From Streptomyces ferrugineus (GTDB taxonomy: Bacteria; Actinomycetota; Actinomycetes; Streptomycetales; Streptomycetaceae): a stretch of DNA of 64,000 nucleotides. Below the pieces are notes generated by a model, which was given only the letters and a program-made list of their open reading frames with translations, did no database searches and was not told the origin of the DNA. Location: NCBI RefSeq assembly GCF_015160855.1, contig NZ_CP063373.1, forward strand, positions 5,394,001-5,458,000. Reading direction: 5' to 3'. Positions 35,050 to 43,416 of this stretch are shown piece by piece (the stretch's first letter is position 1; each line of letters begins with the position of its first letter). The position numbers and the translations under genes were made by a program.

Positions 35050-36408
35050 TCACTCGCCACGCCACCACGCCAGCAGCCGCGCGGCCCATCCGCGCCGCAC
35101 GCGGCCGCCCTCCGGCATCTCCGACGGCTGGGGCGTCGGCGTGGACCGCTCGACGGGCGGCTCGTCACCGACGGTGAGCGAGGTGACGGCGGACGGCGGG
35201 AACCTCACCGGCAGCGCGGCCAGCGCACGGTGGAAGGGGCCCGGCCGCCAGGTCAGTTCCTCGACGGGCACGGCCAGTTCGACGTCGGGAAGCCGGTCGA
35301 GCAGCTTCTCCACGGCCACCGCCGCGATCAGCCGGGCCGGACTCTGTGCCGGGCAGTTGTGCGGGCCCGCGCTCCACGCCAAGTGGGCGCGGTTGCCCGC
35401 ACGCTGATCCGCCGTCAGGGACGGGTCGGTGTTCGCCGCGGCGAGACTGACCACGAGCGGGTGCCCCGCGCGCAGTACCACCCCTTCGTACACGACGTCG
35501 TGGATCGGGTAGTGCACGGCGTAGTTGGCCATGGGTGGGTCGGTCCACAGCACCTCGTCGAGGGCGTCCTCCACCGGCAGGCTGCCGCCCGAGAGGCGGC
35601 CCGCGAACCGGTCGTCGGACAGCAGCAGCCGCAGGCTGTTGGCGATCAGGTTCTGCTGGGGCTCGGTGCCCGCGCCCATGAGCAGGACGAGGGTGTGCAC
35701 CATCTCCTCGTCGGTGAGCCCTGAGGGATGGTCCATGAGCCAGGACGTCACATCCGGCCCGGGCTGCCGGCGCTTCAGCGTGACGAGGTCCAGCAGCGTC
35801 GTGGCGAGCAGTTCGTTCGCCTTCTCGGCATCCGCTCCGTCGAAGATCCCGGACATTCCCTGCACCAGCCGCTCTCCGTAGTCGTCCGGGCAGCCGAACA
35901 GACGGTTGAACACCAGCAGGGGAAGCACCTGAGCGTACTCGCCGAGCAGATCGGCGTGCCCGGCCGGGGCGATGCGGTCGATGAGGGTGTCCGCGCTCGC
36001 CTCGGCATGGCCGCGCAGGGTGGCGGGGTCGACCCGGGCCAGGCTGTCCGTGATCGCCCCACGCAGTCTGCGGTGTTCCGCGCCGTCGGTCCACAGCGCG
36101 TTCGGCCGGTACATCATCATCGGCACGACCGGGCTGTCCAGGGGGACGGTGCCGTCCGCCAGGTCGTTCCAGCGGCGGGGGTCCTTGGAGAACGTCTCGG
36201 TGCTGCGCAGGACGTGCAGGGCGGCGTCGTATCCGACGACGAGCGAGGCCCGCACGCCGGGCGCCAGCTCGACCGGCGCGATCGGGCCGACCTCGCGCAG
36301 CCGCCGGTACACGGCCGCCGGATCGGCGGCGAACTCGGGCCCGTACAGGGACTCGTGTGCGGGGCAGCCCGGCGGCGGGAAGGGCGGTACGGGGGATGCG
36401 GAGGTCAC
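35050..36408 (-). CDS. CYP157-like cytochrome P450 of the conservon (cvnE)
   Basis: About 452 aa. The heme loop is WSAGPHNCPAQSPARLIAAV with the cysteine ligand. The K-helix reads LDEVLWTDPP, so the universal ExxR arginine is Trp, and the I-helix is LLMGAGTEPQQNLIA, without the usual acid-threonine pair. Both deviations are known for the CYP157 family of Streptomyces conservons. Compared with its family it has an extra C-terminal tail of about 40 residues ending RRGWAARLLAWWRGE, which could be an amphipathic membrane-binding helix. GTG 36408 overlaps the cvnD stop by four bases. Confidence 0.9.
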   Translation of the reverse strand: MTSASPVPPFPPPGCPAHESLYGPEFAADPAAVYRRLREVGPIAPVELAPGVRASLVVGYDAALHVLRSTETFSKDPRRWNDLADGTVPLDSPVVPMMMYRPNALWTDGAEHRRLRGAITDSLARVDPATLRGHAEASADTLIDRIAPAGHADLLGEYAQVLPLLVFNRLFGCPDDYGERLVQGMSGIFDGADAEKANELLATTLLDLVTLKRRQPGPDVTSWLMDHPSGLTDEEMVHTLVLLMGAGTEPQQNLIANSLRLLLSDDRFAGRLSGGSLPVEDALDEVLWTDPPMANYAVHYPIHDVVYEGVVLRAGHPLVVSLAAANTDPSLTADQRAGNRAHLAWSAGPHNCPAQSPARLIAAVAVEKLLDRLPDVELAVPVEELTWRPGPFHRALAALPVRFPPSAVTSLTVGDEPPVERSTPTPQPSEMPEGGRVRRGWAARLLAWWRGE

Positions 36409-37043
36409 GCGTGCTCCAGGTGGCCATGGGGGGTCCCGCCGCTCGGGCGGGGCCGAGAGTGGGAGAGGGTCAGGAGGTACTCGACGAGATGGATGAGGGC
36501 CCGCGTGGACGAGACCCGGTCGCGGGCGTCGCAGCGGACGAGGGGTGTTTCGGGCAGCAGGTCGAGGGCCTCGCGCACCTCGTCGAGCTCGTACGCGGGA
36601 GCGTCGTGGAACTGGTTGAGGGCGACTGCGTACGGCAGTCCGTGCTCCTCCAGTACACCCATGACCTCGAACGACTGGCTGAGGCGGCGGGTGTCGGCGA
36701 GGACGAGCGCCCCGAGCGCGCCCTGAGTCATGTCCTGCCACAGCCGGGTGAAGCGCTGCTGGCCCGGGGTTCCGAAGAGGTAGAGCACCAGGCGGTCGTT
36801 GAGGGTGAGCCGGCCGAAGTCGAGGGCGACCGTGGTGGTCGTCTTGTCCCGCGTACCGGCCAGGTCGTCGACGAGGGCGCCGGCCTCGGTCATGACCTCC
36901 TCGGTGCGCAGGGGACGGATCTCGGAGAGCGTGCCGACGAACGTGGTCTTGCCGACCGCGAAGTGGCCCACGATCAGCACCTTGACCGCGGTCTGGACAC
37001 TGGGCCGCAGGTAGACGTCGTCAGAGGCGGGCGCGCAGTCCAT
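36405..37043 (-). CDS. cvnD: Conservon GTPase (CvnD)
   Basis: About 212 aa, Ras-like small GTPase of the Streptomyces conservon type. P-loop KVLIVGHFAVGKTTFVGTLS is near residue 20, the G3 region is VALDFGRL...LFGTPGQQRF, and the G4-like VALNQFHDAP replaces NKxD. It is thought to form a membrane-associated complex with CvnA, B and C, like a eukaryotic G-protein-coupled module. Its start lies within the end of cvnC (23-bp overlap). Confidence 0.93.
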   Translation of the reverse strand: MDCAPASDDVYLRPSVQTAVKVLIVGHFAVGKTTFVGTLSEIRPLRTEEVMTEAGALVDDLAGTRDKTTTTVALDFGRLTLNDRLVLYLFGTPGQQRFTRLWQDMTQGALGALVLADTRRLSQSFEVMGVLEEHGLPYAVALNQFHDAPAYELDEVREALDLLPETPLVRCDARDRVSSTRALIHLVEYLLTLSHSRPRPSGGTPHGHLEHA

Positions 37044-37380
37044 CGAGCACCTCCTGGAGGATTCGGGCGTCGGTCGGCCGGGCGGCGGGAATCGGCGCGC
37101 GGGTGACGATGTGGCCGCTGTCCATGAGGTCGGCGATGAGCACTTTGGCCACGCCCACCGGCAGCGACAGATGGCCGGCCACCTCGGCGACGGACAGGGC
37201 TCCGGGCCGGCACAGCTCCATGAGCCTGCGCTTTTCCGGGTTGAGACCGGTCAGCGGCAGATCGCCGGTCGCGATCAGCAGGGTGACGAGGTCCAGGGTG
37301 TTGCGGGTGGGGTGGGCGCGGCCGTCCGTGACGACGTACGACCGCACCAGCCGGTCTGCGGGGCGGCGCCGGGGTGTCAT
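37021..37380 (-). CDS. cvnC: Conservon DUF742 protein (CvnC)
   Basis: About 119 aa. DUF742 pattern: DRLVRSYVVTDGRAHPTRNT, LDLVTLLIATGDLP, then a winged-helix-like GALSVAEVAGHLSLPVGVAK and a C-terminal ILQEVLDGLRARL. It is the third component of the conservon. ATG 37380 overlaps the cvnB stop by four bases. Confidence 0.93.
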   Translation of the reverse strand: MTPRRRPADRLVRSYVVTDGRAHPTRNTLDLVTLLIATGDLPLTGLNPEKRRLMELCRPGALSVAEVAGHLSLPVGVAKVLIADLMDSGHIVTRAPIPAARPTDARILQEVLDGLRARL

Positions 37381-37790
37381 GCCGGGCTGCCGGTGTCCTG
37401 CCGGGCTGGGCTGGTCAGCTCCTTGCCGAGCCGGTCGACGAGTTTGTGCATGCGGTAGGTGACCGCCTCCATGTCGACGTCCTCGCCGGTGGAGACCGCG
37501 AGGTAGGCGCCCTCGCCGGCGGCGACCAGGAAGACGTAGCCGTGCGCGAACTCGATCAGGGTCTGCCGCCACGGGGTGTGCGGGGTGCCGCAGAACTCGG
37601 CCGTGCTGCGGCTGATCGACTGGACGCCGGACAGGCCGGCGGCCAGCCGTTCGGCGTCGTCCCGGTCGATGTCCTTCGAGAAGGCGCGGAGCATGCCGTC
37701 GGCGGAGAGCAGGATCGCGTGGCGTGCCTGCGGGACCTTCAGCACCTCGTCCAGCATCCAGCCCAGCTCGTTGCTGGTGAGCCCGGTCAT
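37377..37790 (-). CDS. cvnB: Conservon Roadblock/LC7 protein (CvnB)
   Basis: About 137 aa, Roadblock/LC7 domain: NELGWMLDEVLKVPQARHAI, LLSADGMLRAFSKDIDRDDA, ISRSTAEFCGTPHTPWRQTL and YVFLVAAGEGAYLAV. This fold acts as a GTPase regulator or scaffold. The start overlaps the cvnA stop by four bases. Confidence 0.93.
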   Translation of the reverse strand: MTGLTSNELGWMLDEVLKVPQARHAILLSADGMLRAFSKDIDRDDAERLAAGLSGVQSISRSTAEFCGTPHTPWRQTLIEFAHGYVFLVAAGEGAYLAVSTGEDVDMEAVTYRMHKLVDRLGKELTSPARQDTGSPA

Positions 37791-39178
37791 TCGTGGCTGT
37801 TCCCTTCGTGTTCGTCACGGGTGTGCTGGGCGGCCCGGCCGGTGCGGGTGCCGCGTGCGAAGGCACCCATGCGCCGGGCGTTCTCCTCGGCCGAGCGGCC
37901 GCCGACCTCGTCGGCCGATACGGGCTCCGCGGCCGGTTGCCGTGCGGTGCGGCGACGGCGCCTGGGCAGACCTCCCGGCGTGGTCGCCACCGCCGGTTCG
38001 GTACCGGGCCCGGATTCGGGGGCGGCAGGATCGGCGGTGGGTGCCGTGCCGGGCGAGGGTGCCTGCGCAGGAGAGAGTGCGGGCGCGGCGGCGGACGTGG
38101 GCGCGGCGGCGGACGTGGGCGCGGCGGCGGACGTGGGCGCGGCCGGTTCGGCCGACGGCGCAGGTGCCTGGACGGCGGCGTCCAGGTGCGTGAGCAGGGC
38201 GGTCGGCAGGAACACCACGGCGCGTACACCGCCGTACGGAGAGAGCGTGTCCACGGACACGCTGAACCCGTAGCGCTGGGTGAGCGCCCCGATGACGGCG
38301 AAGCCGAAGCGGGGCGGGTCGCCGAGCCGGGTGATGTCCGCCGCGTGTGCGCCGGCGAGCAGCTCGGCGGCGTGCTCGGCCGCCCGGGCGTCCATGCCGA
38401 CCCCGGCGTCGTCGATCACCACGCAGGCGCCGTTGTGCACCGTCTGGACGGTGACCTCGACCCTCGTGCCCGGCTGGGAGTGACGTGCCGCGTTGTCGAG
38501 GAGTTCGGCGACCGCGAGCACCACCGGTTCGACCGCCCGGCTCCGCACGGCGATGTCGACCTCGCCGTTGATGCGGATGCGCCGGTAGTCACGGATGCGG
38601 GAAGTGGCGCCGCGTACGACCTCGACGAGCGCGGCGGTGGCGCGCTGGCGGCCCGGCCACGAGCCGCACAGAACGGCGATGGCCTGGGCACGGCGGCCGA
38701 ACTGGGCGTTGGCGTGGTCGATTTCGAGCAGATCGCGCAGCACGCCGGGGTCGTCGTGCCGGTCCTGCATCTCGGCGATGGACACCTGCTGTTCGTTGGC
38801 CAGGGCCTGGATGGAGCGCATCGACGCCTTCAGGGCGGCCTTCGCCGACTGGTCGGCACGCGACCGGGCGTGCTCGACCGCGCCGGCGAACCGTTCCAGG
38901 ACACCGTCGAGGCATTTCGCGAACTCCGTGTCGGCAAGCCGGTCGTCGAGCAGGCCGACGGCCGGGAGCTGCTGGTGGGGCGCGTCCTCCAGGGCCGGCA
39001 GCCGGGCCGAGACGAGGTGCCGGAGTTCCTCGTCCCGTGCGCGCAGGCCGTCCGTCAGTTCGGCGTTCCGGCTGCGCTGCCGTGCGGTGATGCCGCGTTC
39101 GCGCACCATCAGCACGCCGACGGCGAACAGGCACACGGCCAGGCACCAGAACACCGCCTCCGGTATCCGTTCCGTCAT
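37787..39178 (-). CDS. cvnA: Conservon sensor-kinase-like protein (CvnA)
   Basis: About 463 aa. One N-terminal transmembrane helix (PEAVFWCLAVCLFAVGVLMV), a coiled-coil-rich region, and a GHKL ATPase domain (VLAVAELLDNAARHSQPGTR, CVVIDDAGVGMDA, GFAVIGALTQRYGFSVSVD) resemble nitrate/nitrite sensor kinases but without a clear phosphoacceptor His box. The C-terminal 130 residues are Ala/Pro-rich with three copies of PTSAAA and then basic clusters. It is the membrane component of the conservon. ATG 39178 follows GAGGA. Confidence 0.92.
   Translation of the reverse strand: MTERIPEAVFWCLAVCLFAVGVLMVRERGITARQRSRNAELTDGLRARDEELRHLVSARLPALEDAPHQQLPAVGLLDDRLADTEFAKCLDGVLERFAGAVEHARSRADQSAKAALKASMRSIQALANEQQVSIAEMQDRHDDPGVLRDLLEIDHANAQFGRRAQAIAVLCGSWPGRQRATAALVEVVRGATSRIRDYRRIRINGEVDIAVRSRAVEPVVLAVAELLDNAARHSQPGTRVEVTVQTVHNGACVVIDDAGVGMDARAAEHAAELLAGAHAADITRLGDPPRFGFAVIGALTQRYGFSVSVDTLSPYGGVRAVVFLPTALLTHLDAAVQAPAPSAEPAAPTSAAAPTSAAAPTSAAAPALSPAQAPSPGTAPTADPAAPESGPGTEPAVATTPGGLPRRRRRTARQPAAEPVSADEVGGRSAEENARRMGAFARGTRTGRAAQHTRDEHEGNSHE
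38081..38134. repeat. 18-bp in-frame tandem repeat in cvnA, three copies
   Basis: GGGCGCGGCGGCGGACGT is repeated exactly three times and encodes the PTSAAA repeats of the CvnA tail. A unit of 18 bp keeps the reading frame, so copy number could vary without disrupting the gene. Confidence 0.85.
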
Positions 39179-39241
39179 CAAGTCCTCACAGCAGGTGGCG
39201 GGTCGACGAGCGCACGACGGTAGTGCCGCATCCGCAGGCCC

Positions 39242-39267
39242 ACTTGTCCGTGCGCGCAGAGAAGTTG
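39242..39267. promoter_or_regulatory. Shared upstream motif, copy 2
   Basis: ACTTG, seven bases, then GCGCAGAGAAGTTG, matching the copy at 33685. It lies about 65 bp upstream of cvnA, in the region divergent to the AraC gene. Confidence 0.5.
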
Positions 39268-39461
39268 CCGTGGCACGCAGGCGCGTGCGTGGGACCTGCC
39301 GATCGCGACGAGCTCGCCCCTGACGTAGGCCAATGAGGCCGGGACGAGTTCCGGAAACCGATTGCTGGTCCCTAGTCTGCGCCGGGTGACAGCCCGCGGA
39401 CACAAGGGAGTTCCGGGCTGCTCTCACGGCCGTCGGGACACGTCACAGCAGAGGGGATACG

Positions 39462-40418
39462 TTGCCCACGGGAAGCTACGTCGTGGAGACGACGCGGACC
39501 GCCGAGGTCGAAGCACGCGAGCAGACCGATCTGTGGAGTGAGCGCGTCGCGGCCTACCAGACCCGGATGGACTACAGGTTCACCCGCGCCGAGGTCTTCC
39601 GCGGCGAGATGGTCCGGCAGCGCAGTGACACCTACCAGGTCGTCACGTGGGACAGCGACCAGATCGAGTACGCCCGTACACCCGGCCTGATCCGCCAGAT
39701 GCCGGACCCCGACTACCGGCTGCTCTTCCCGCTCTCCGGCGAACTGCGGCTGCGCCAGGACGACCGGGAGGTGCGGCTGATGCCGGGCACGGGCAGCTTG
39801 ATCACACTCGGCGCGCCCTTCGAGATCCTGCACGGCGCGTCCCTGCGCGGTGTCATCATGTCGATCCCGGCGCGGGCCGTCGACGGCCCGCTGAACCGGA
39901 AGGCACCGCTGGCCACCGGGCTCGATCTGGCCAAAGGGTTGGGCCGCGTGGTGCACTCCGTGGTGCGCGGCCTGAACGAGGAGCGCGACCACCTCGACGC
40001 CCCGCAGTTCGACGCCGTCTGTGACCGCGTCGTCGAACTGCTCTGCATGCTCGCCTGCGGCGACGACCGTCCCGACGCACCGGGGCATCTGAGGGAGGTC
40101 GAGGCGGTGGTCCGCCGCTACGTGCGCGATCACGCGGCCGACCCCGACCTGTCCGGCAACTCCACTGCCCGCGCCCTCGGCTGGTCCCTGCGCCAGATCC
40201 AGCTCGCGCTCCAGCACGCGGGTACCACGCCCCGCGACCTGATCCGCGAGGAGCGCCTGCGGCTGGTCCGCGAACGTCTCCTGTGCGCCGACTGCCAGCA
40301 CATGACGATCACGGATCTGGCGTACGCCTCCGGCTTCTCCTCGGGCAGCGCCATGAGCACGGCCTTCCGCCGACGCTTCGGGGTGAGCCCCCGCGAGATG
40401 CGCCACAAGGCCCGCTGA
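39462..40418 (+). CDS. AraC-family transcriptional regulator (AraC_binding_2 type)
   Basis: About 318 aa. The N-terminal cupin-like sensor (YRFTRAEVFRGEMVRQRSDT, YRLLFPLSGELRLRQDDREV) is followed by an AraC HTH pair (ARALGWSLRQIQLALQHAGT, ITDLAYASGFSSGSAMSTAF). Proteins of this type are found beside conservons and P450s. Translation probably starts at TTG 39462, preceded by GAGGGG. It is divergent from cvnA and is a candidate regulator of it. Confidence 0.88.
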   Translation: MPTGSYVVETTRTAEVEAREQTDLWSERVAAYQTRMDYRFTRAEVFRGEMVRQRSDTYQVVTWDSDQIEYARTPGLIRQMPDPDYRLLFPLSGELRLRQDDREVRLMPGTGSLITLGAPFEILHGASLRGVIMSIPARAVDGPLNRKAPLATGLDLAKGLGRVVHSVVRGLNEERDHLDAPQFDAVCDRVVELLCMLACGDDRPDAPGHLREVEAVVRRYVRDHAADPDLSGNSTARALGWSLRQIQLALQHAGTTPRDLIREERLRLVRERLLCADCQHMTITDLAYASGFSSGSAMSTAFRRRFGVSPREMRHKAR

Positions 40419-40617
40419 TCCGGCACCCACCGGGTGGGCCTACGGGACCTCGACGGCCACACGGCACACAAACCATGCGCGCCGCCCTGCTCGACACGGT
40501 TTGACGAAGTCCGGTGAGACGCCGACGAGCCGGGAGCGCAGCAACATCGCCGGATGCGGCGCGTCGTCCATCACCCACCCCGAAGCTCCCTCACCGCCAC
40601 CGCCTGCGGCGGCGACC

Positions 40618-40875
40618 GGGAAACAAGGCCAGGGCCCAGGAAGCCGTGTCCGCAATCACCGCGTCCGGCGGCAGAGCCCTCGCAGTGGGAGGCGATGTCG
40701 CTGACGACACCGCGATGAGCGCGGCGTTCGACCTCGCCGACCTACCTGGACCGGATGCACCGCACGGACATCCGTGGCACTTTCGTGGTGTCCCAGCAGG
40801 CGGCGCGCAAGGGTCCGCCCGGGCGGCGCGATCGCCAACTTCTCGACCTCTGTGCTCTCTCACCGGCGAATCCTG
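40618..40875 (+). pseudogene. Short-chain dehydrogenase remnant (N-terminal half)
   Basis: ARAQEAVSAITASGGRALAV and GGDVADDTAMSAAFDLA, then in another frame DRMHRTDIRGTFVVSQQAAR, then in a third frame RPGGAIANFSTSVLS. These are consecutive SDR segments with an internal deletion and at least two frameshifts. The cofactor motif and catalytic Tyr-Lys are missing. Confidence 0.75.
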
Positions 40876-40903
40876 GCCCGCGCGGTCCAGTCCGTGGACA
40901 GGA

Positions 40904-40937
40904 AAGCCGCGTTCAACCGTTCGGTTGAACGCGGCTT
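40904..40937. terminator. Perfect 15-bp stem hairpin
   Basis: AAGCCGCGTTCAACC (40904-40918) pairs exactly with GGTTGAACGCGGCTT (40923-40937) around a GTTC loop. It lies upstream of the solute-binding protein gene and probably insulates it. Confidence 0.7.
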
Positions 40938-41064
40938 CCACCTCTTCGGGACCTCATCGCTCCGTGCGGAGGACTCGACGCCGACGCGGGCCGTACCAGA
41001 ATGATCAGCGCCCGTGGCGCGCGCCGGGCCTTCACGCCACCCCCTTCAGAGAGGTTCCCCTCGC

Positions 41065-42555
41065 ATGCCCAGATTCCCCAGCAGGCGACGTGTCCTCACC
41101 ACCGGCGCCGGTGCCGTCCTCGGCACGGCCGCCTTCGGTGCGTCAGCGCTCCCGGCCTCCGCCTCCCCCGTGTCAGGGCGCTCGGCAGGACATGAGGAGA
41201 CCAGGTCGCTGGACGAGCTCTACCGAGCCGCCTTCGCGGAAGGCGGGAAGCTCGTCGTCTACGCCGGCGGTGGCACTCCGACGCAGCAGGACGGCACCAA
41301 GGCGGCCTTCAGGGACCGCTTCCCGGACATCGACCTGACGCTGATCGTCGACTACAGCAAGTACCACGACGTGCGTGTCGACAACCAGTTCGCCACCGAC
41401 ACCCTCGTTCCGGACGTCGTGCAGTTCCAGACGCTCCACGACTTCGACCGCTGGAAGCGGCAGGGGCGCCTGCTGCACTACAAGCCCGCCGGGTTCTCGA
41501 AGGTCTACGACAAGTTCAAGGACCCGGACGGGGCGTGGGTGGCCACAGGAGCGATCGCCTTCAGCTTCATATACAGCACGGCGGCGGTCGGCTCGGACGT
41601 GCGGCTCACCCCTCGCGACCTGGTCGACCCGAAGTGGAAGGGTCAGATCGCCTCCTCGTACCCGCACGACGACGACGCGGTCCTCTACCTCTACGCGCTG
41701 TACGCCCGCACGTACGGCTGGGACTGGGTGGCCCGCCTCGCCGCCCAGGACGTCCGGTTCGCCCGGGGCAGCAACTCCCCCGGCGAGGCGGTCTTCGGCG
41801 GACAGAAGGCCATCGGTATCGGCACCTCGGGATCGGCGGTCGGGTCGTCGCCGACGAGGTTCGTGATCGACGACGGGCACCCGTTCATGGCCTGGGGCCA
41901 GCGCACCGCCGTCCTCAAGCAGGCCAGGAACTGCACGGCCGCCAAGCTGTTCCTCAACTGGCAGCTGTCGACGCAGATGCAGAACGGATCCTTCAACGGC
42001 TGGTCCGTGCGCACCGATGTCACTCCCCCGGCCGGTCTGAAGCCGATCTGGGAGTACCCCAACGCCCACCTGGACGGCTTCCCCCCGCCGCTCCGGTGCC
42101 GCTCGTCCGCCAGTCCTGGCCCCTTCGCCCCCACGCTCGCCGAGGCGGTAAAGGCAGCCCTCCACCAAGGCGTTCGTGATCCTGGGCGGCACGCTGTTGC
42201 CGATCGACAGGATCGCAGTGATCGCCGACCCGCATGGCCGACTGCTGTGGGCATCCCCCTCCCGCGCTGTCCGGAGCAGTCCATGACATCAAGGCCGCGC
42301 GAACCCACCGCCTATCGATGCCCTGGAGCAAGTCGGGGTGTGGAGTGCCGGGCTGACAAGGGCTACCGCGGTGCCGACGGCACCGTGCGAGTTCTCTACT
42401 GCGGGGGGCGATGGGAGACGCCGTCCGCTGGTCAGCAGGCTGTCAACTGCTCGCACGCGAAGATCCGTACGCTCGTCGAGCAGGCCAGGGCCACCCTGAA
42501 GACCTGGCGGCTCCTGCGCAAGCTGACCTGGGCTGCTCAAACTGAGTGCCTGTGA
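41065..42555 (+). CDS. Iron-type ABC solute-binding protein with C-terminus replaced by IS remnant
   Basis: The first 345 or so residues are a solute-binding protein of the Fe(III)/extracellular binding type: a Tat signal (RRRVLTTGAGAVLGTAAFGA), GKLVVYAGGGTPTQQDGTKA, DVVQFQTLHDFDRWKRQGRL, FSFIYSTAAVGSDVRLTPRD, PKWKGQIASSYPHDDDAVLY, and FNGWSVRTDVTPPAGLKPIW. From about 42080 the native end is lost and the frame enters IS5-type transposase sequence (ADKGYRGADGTVRVLYCGGR, HAKIRTLVEQARATLKTWRL) to a stop at 42555. The binding domain may still fold, with a foreign tail. No permease or ATPase gene is adjacent. Confidence 0.82.
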   Translation: MPRFPSRRRVLTTGAGAVLGTAAFGASALPASASPVSGRSAGHEETRSLDELYRAAFAEGGKLVVYAGGGTPTQQDGTKAAFRDRFPDIDLTLIVDYSKYHDVRVDNQFATDTLVPDVVQFQTLHDFDRWKRQGRLLHYKPAGFSKVYDKFKDPDGAWVATGAIAFSFIYSTAAVGSDVRLTPRDLVDPKWKGQIASSYPHDDDAVLYLYALYARTYGWDWVARLAAQDVRFARGSNSPGEAVFGGQKAIGIGTSGSAVGSSPTRFVIDDGHPFMAWGQRTAVLKQARNCTAAKLFLNWQLSTQMQNGSFNGWSVRTDVTPPAGLKPIWEYPNAHLDGFPPPLRCRSSASPGPFAPTLAEAVKAALHQGVRDPGRHAVADRQDRSDRRPAWPTAVGIPLPRCPEQSMTSRPREPTAYRCPGASRGVECRADKGYRGADGTVRVLYCGGRWETPSAGQQAVNCSHAKIRTLVEQARATLKTWRLLRKLTWAAQTECL

Positions 42556-42605
42556 GAGATCGCCGGGACCGGATAGGCCCATGAAGAGCGGGGTACGCCT
42601 GGGTT
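42105..42605 (+). mobile_element. IS5-type transposase remnant
   Basis: Two frames together give APTLAEAVKAALHQG, then AFVILGGTLLPIDRIAVIAD, PHGRLLWASPSRAV, ADKGYRGADGTVRVLYCGG and IRTLVEQARATLKTWRLLRK, which is the second half of an IS5/DDE_4 transposase with frameshifts. The N-terminal half and left terminal repeat are absent. Part of it is read in frame with the solute-binding protein. Confidence 0.8.
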
Positions 42606-42658
42606 GCGAGTCGGCGACGGACCGTTCGGAAGGATGGATTCCGGGTGATCGTTAAGCC

Positions 42659-42997
42659 ATGGCCGAACTTGCCGACAAGCAGCCCTCCGGCGGAGAGGGT
42701 GCCCTCACCGGAGGGTGTCTCCTGCTTCTCGTACTGATGGCGGACGTGGCGGCCACGCTGTTGGTCGTCATCGTGCTCGCCGTCCGAGGTCTGGGCCGGA
42801 GGAACGCCGGCTCCGGACAGACAGCGATCGGCGTGCCGACCGTGGATTGGGCGCCAGTACTGGGCTTCGGCGCTCTGGCCCTGGCGGTCGGCGTAACGGC
42901 CGTCGTCCTGCTGCGGATCGGGCACCGAGTGATCGGGGCGGTGCAGCTGACGCTCTGCGTCTTCCTGACAGTCCACACGCTGGGGTCCTGGCCCTGA
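42659..42997 (+). CDS. Small membrane protein of unknown function
   Basis: About 112 aa with three hydrophobic helices: GGCLLLLVLMADVAATLLVV, VLGFGALALAVGVTAVVLLR and VIGAVQLTLCVFLTVHTLGS. It resembles small actinobacterial membrane proteins without assigned function. There is no clear ribosome binding site, but composition and topology look genuine. Flanked by remnants on both sides. Confidence 0.65.
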   Translation: MAELADKQPSGGEGALTGGCLLLLVLMADVAATLLVVIVLAVRGLGRRNAGSGQTAIGVPTVDWAPVLGFGALALAVGVTAVVLLRIGHRVIGAVQLTLCVFLTVHTLGSWP

Positions 42998-43218
42998 CCC
43001 AGATGTAGCCACAGCCAGGGAGGCACGTCGTATAGAGGGACCTGGCATAGGCACTGAAGTTGGAAAACGCTCCATGCCTGGTACCAGGCCCCGCTGACGC
43101 CGACTACCTGTTCCTGATCGACCACGGCGGGCGGCGCCCAAGTCCCCACCGAAGCCGTAGGACCCCTCACCGACAAGGCCGTCAGCGGATCGATCATGGC
43201 TCGCGCCTCTTCCCCAGC

Positions 43219-43385
43219 GCGGAGGCAGCTGTCGGCAGCGTGGTCGGGCTGACCCCGCTGAGTCGGCTCGGCGAGGTCGCCGACATGACCGACGCGGTGG
43301 TCTACCTCGCCTCCGACGGAGCCCGCTTCATCACCGGGCCAGCCTGCCAGTCGACGGCGGCATGGGCATGTGACGGGCTTCCGCC
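43219..43385 (+). pseudogene. Short-chain dehydrogenase remnant (C-terminal end)
   Basis: AEAAVGSVVGLTPLSRLGEV, ADMTDAVVYLASDGARFITG is the last quarter of an SDR, followed by a frameshift before the usual VDGG end. It could be the other end of the gene whose start lies at 40618, or a separate SDR. Confidence 0.7.
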
Positions 43386-43416
43386 GACACCTCCACCTGC
43401 GAAAGGCCGATCGATC

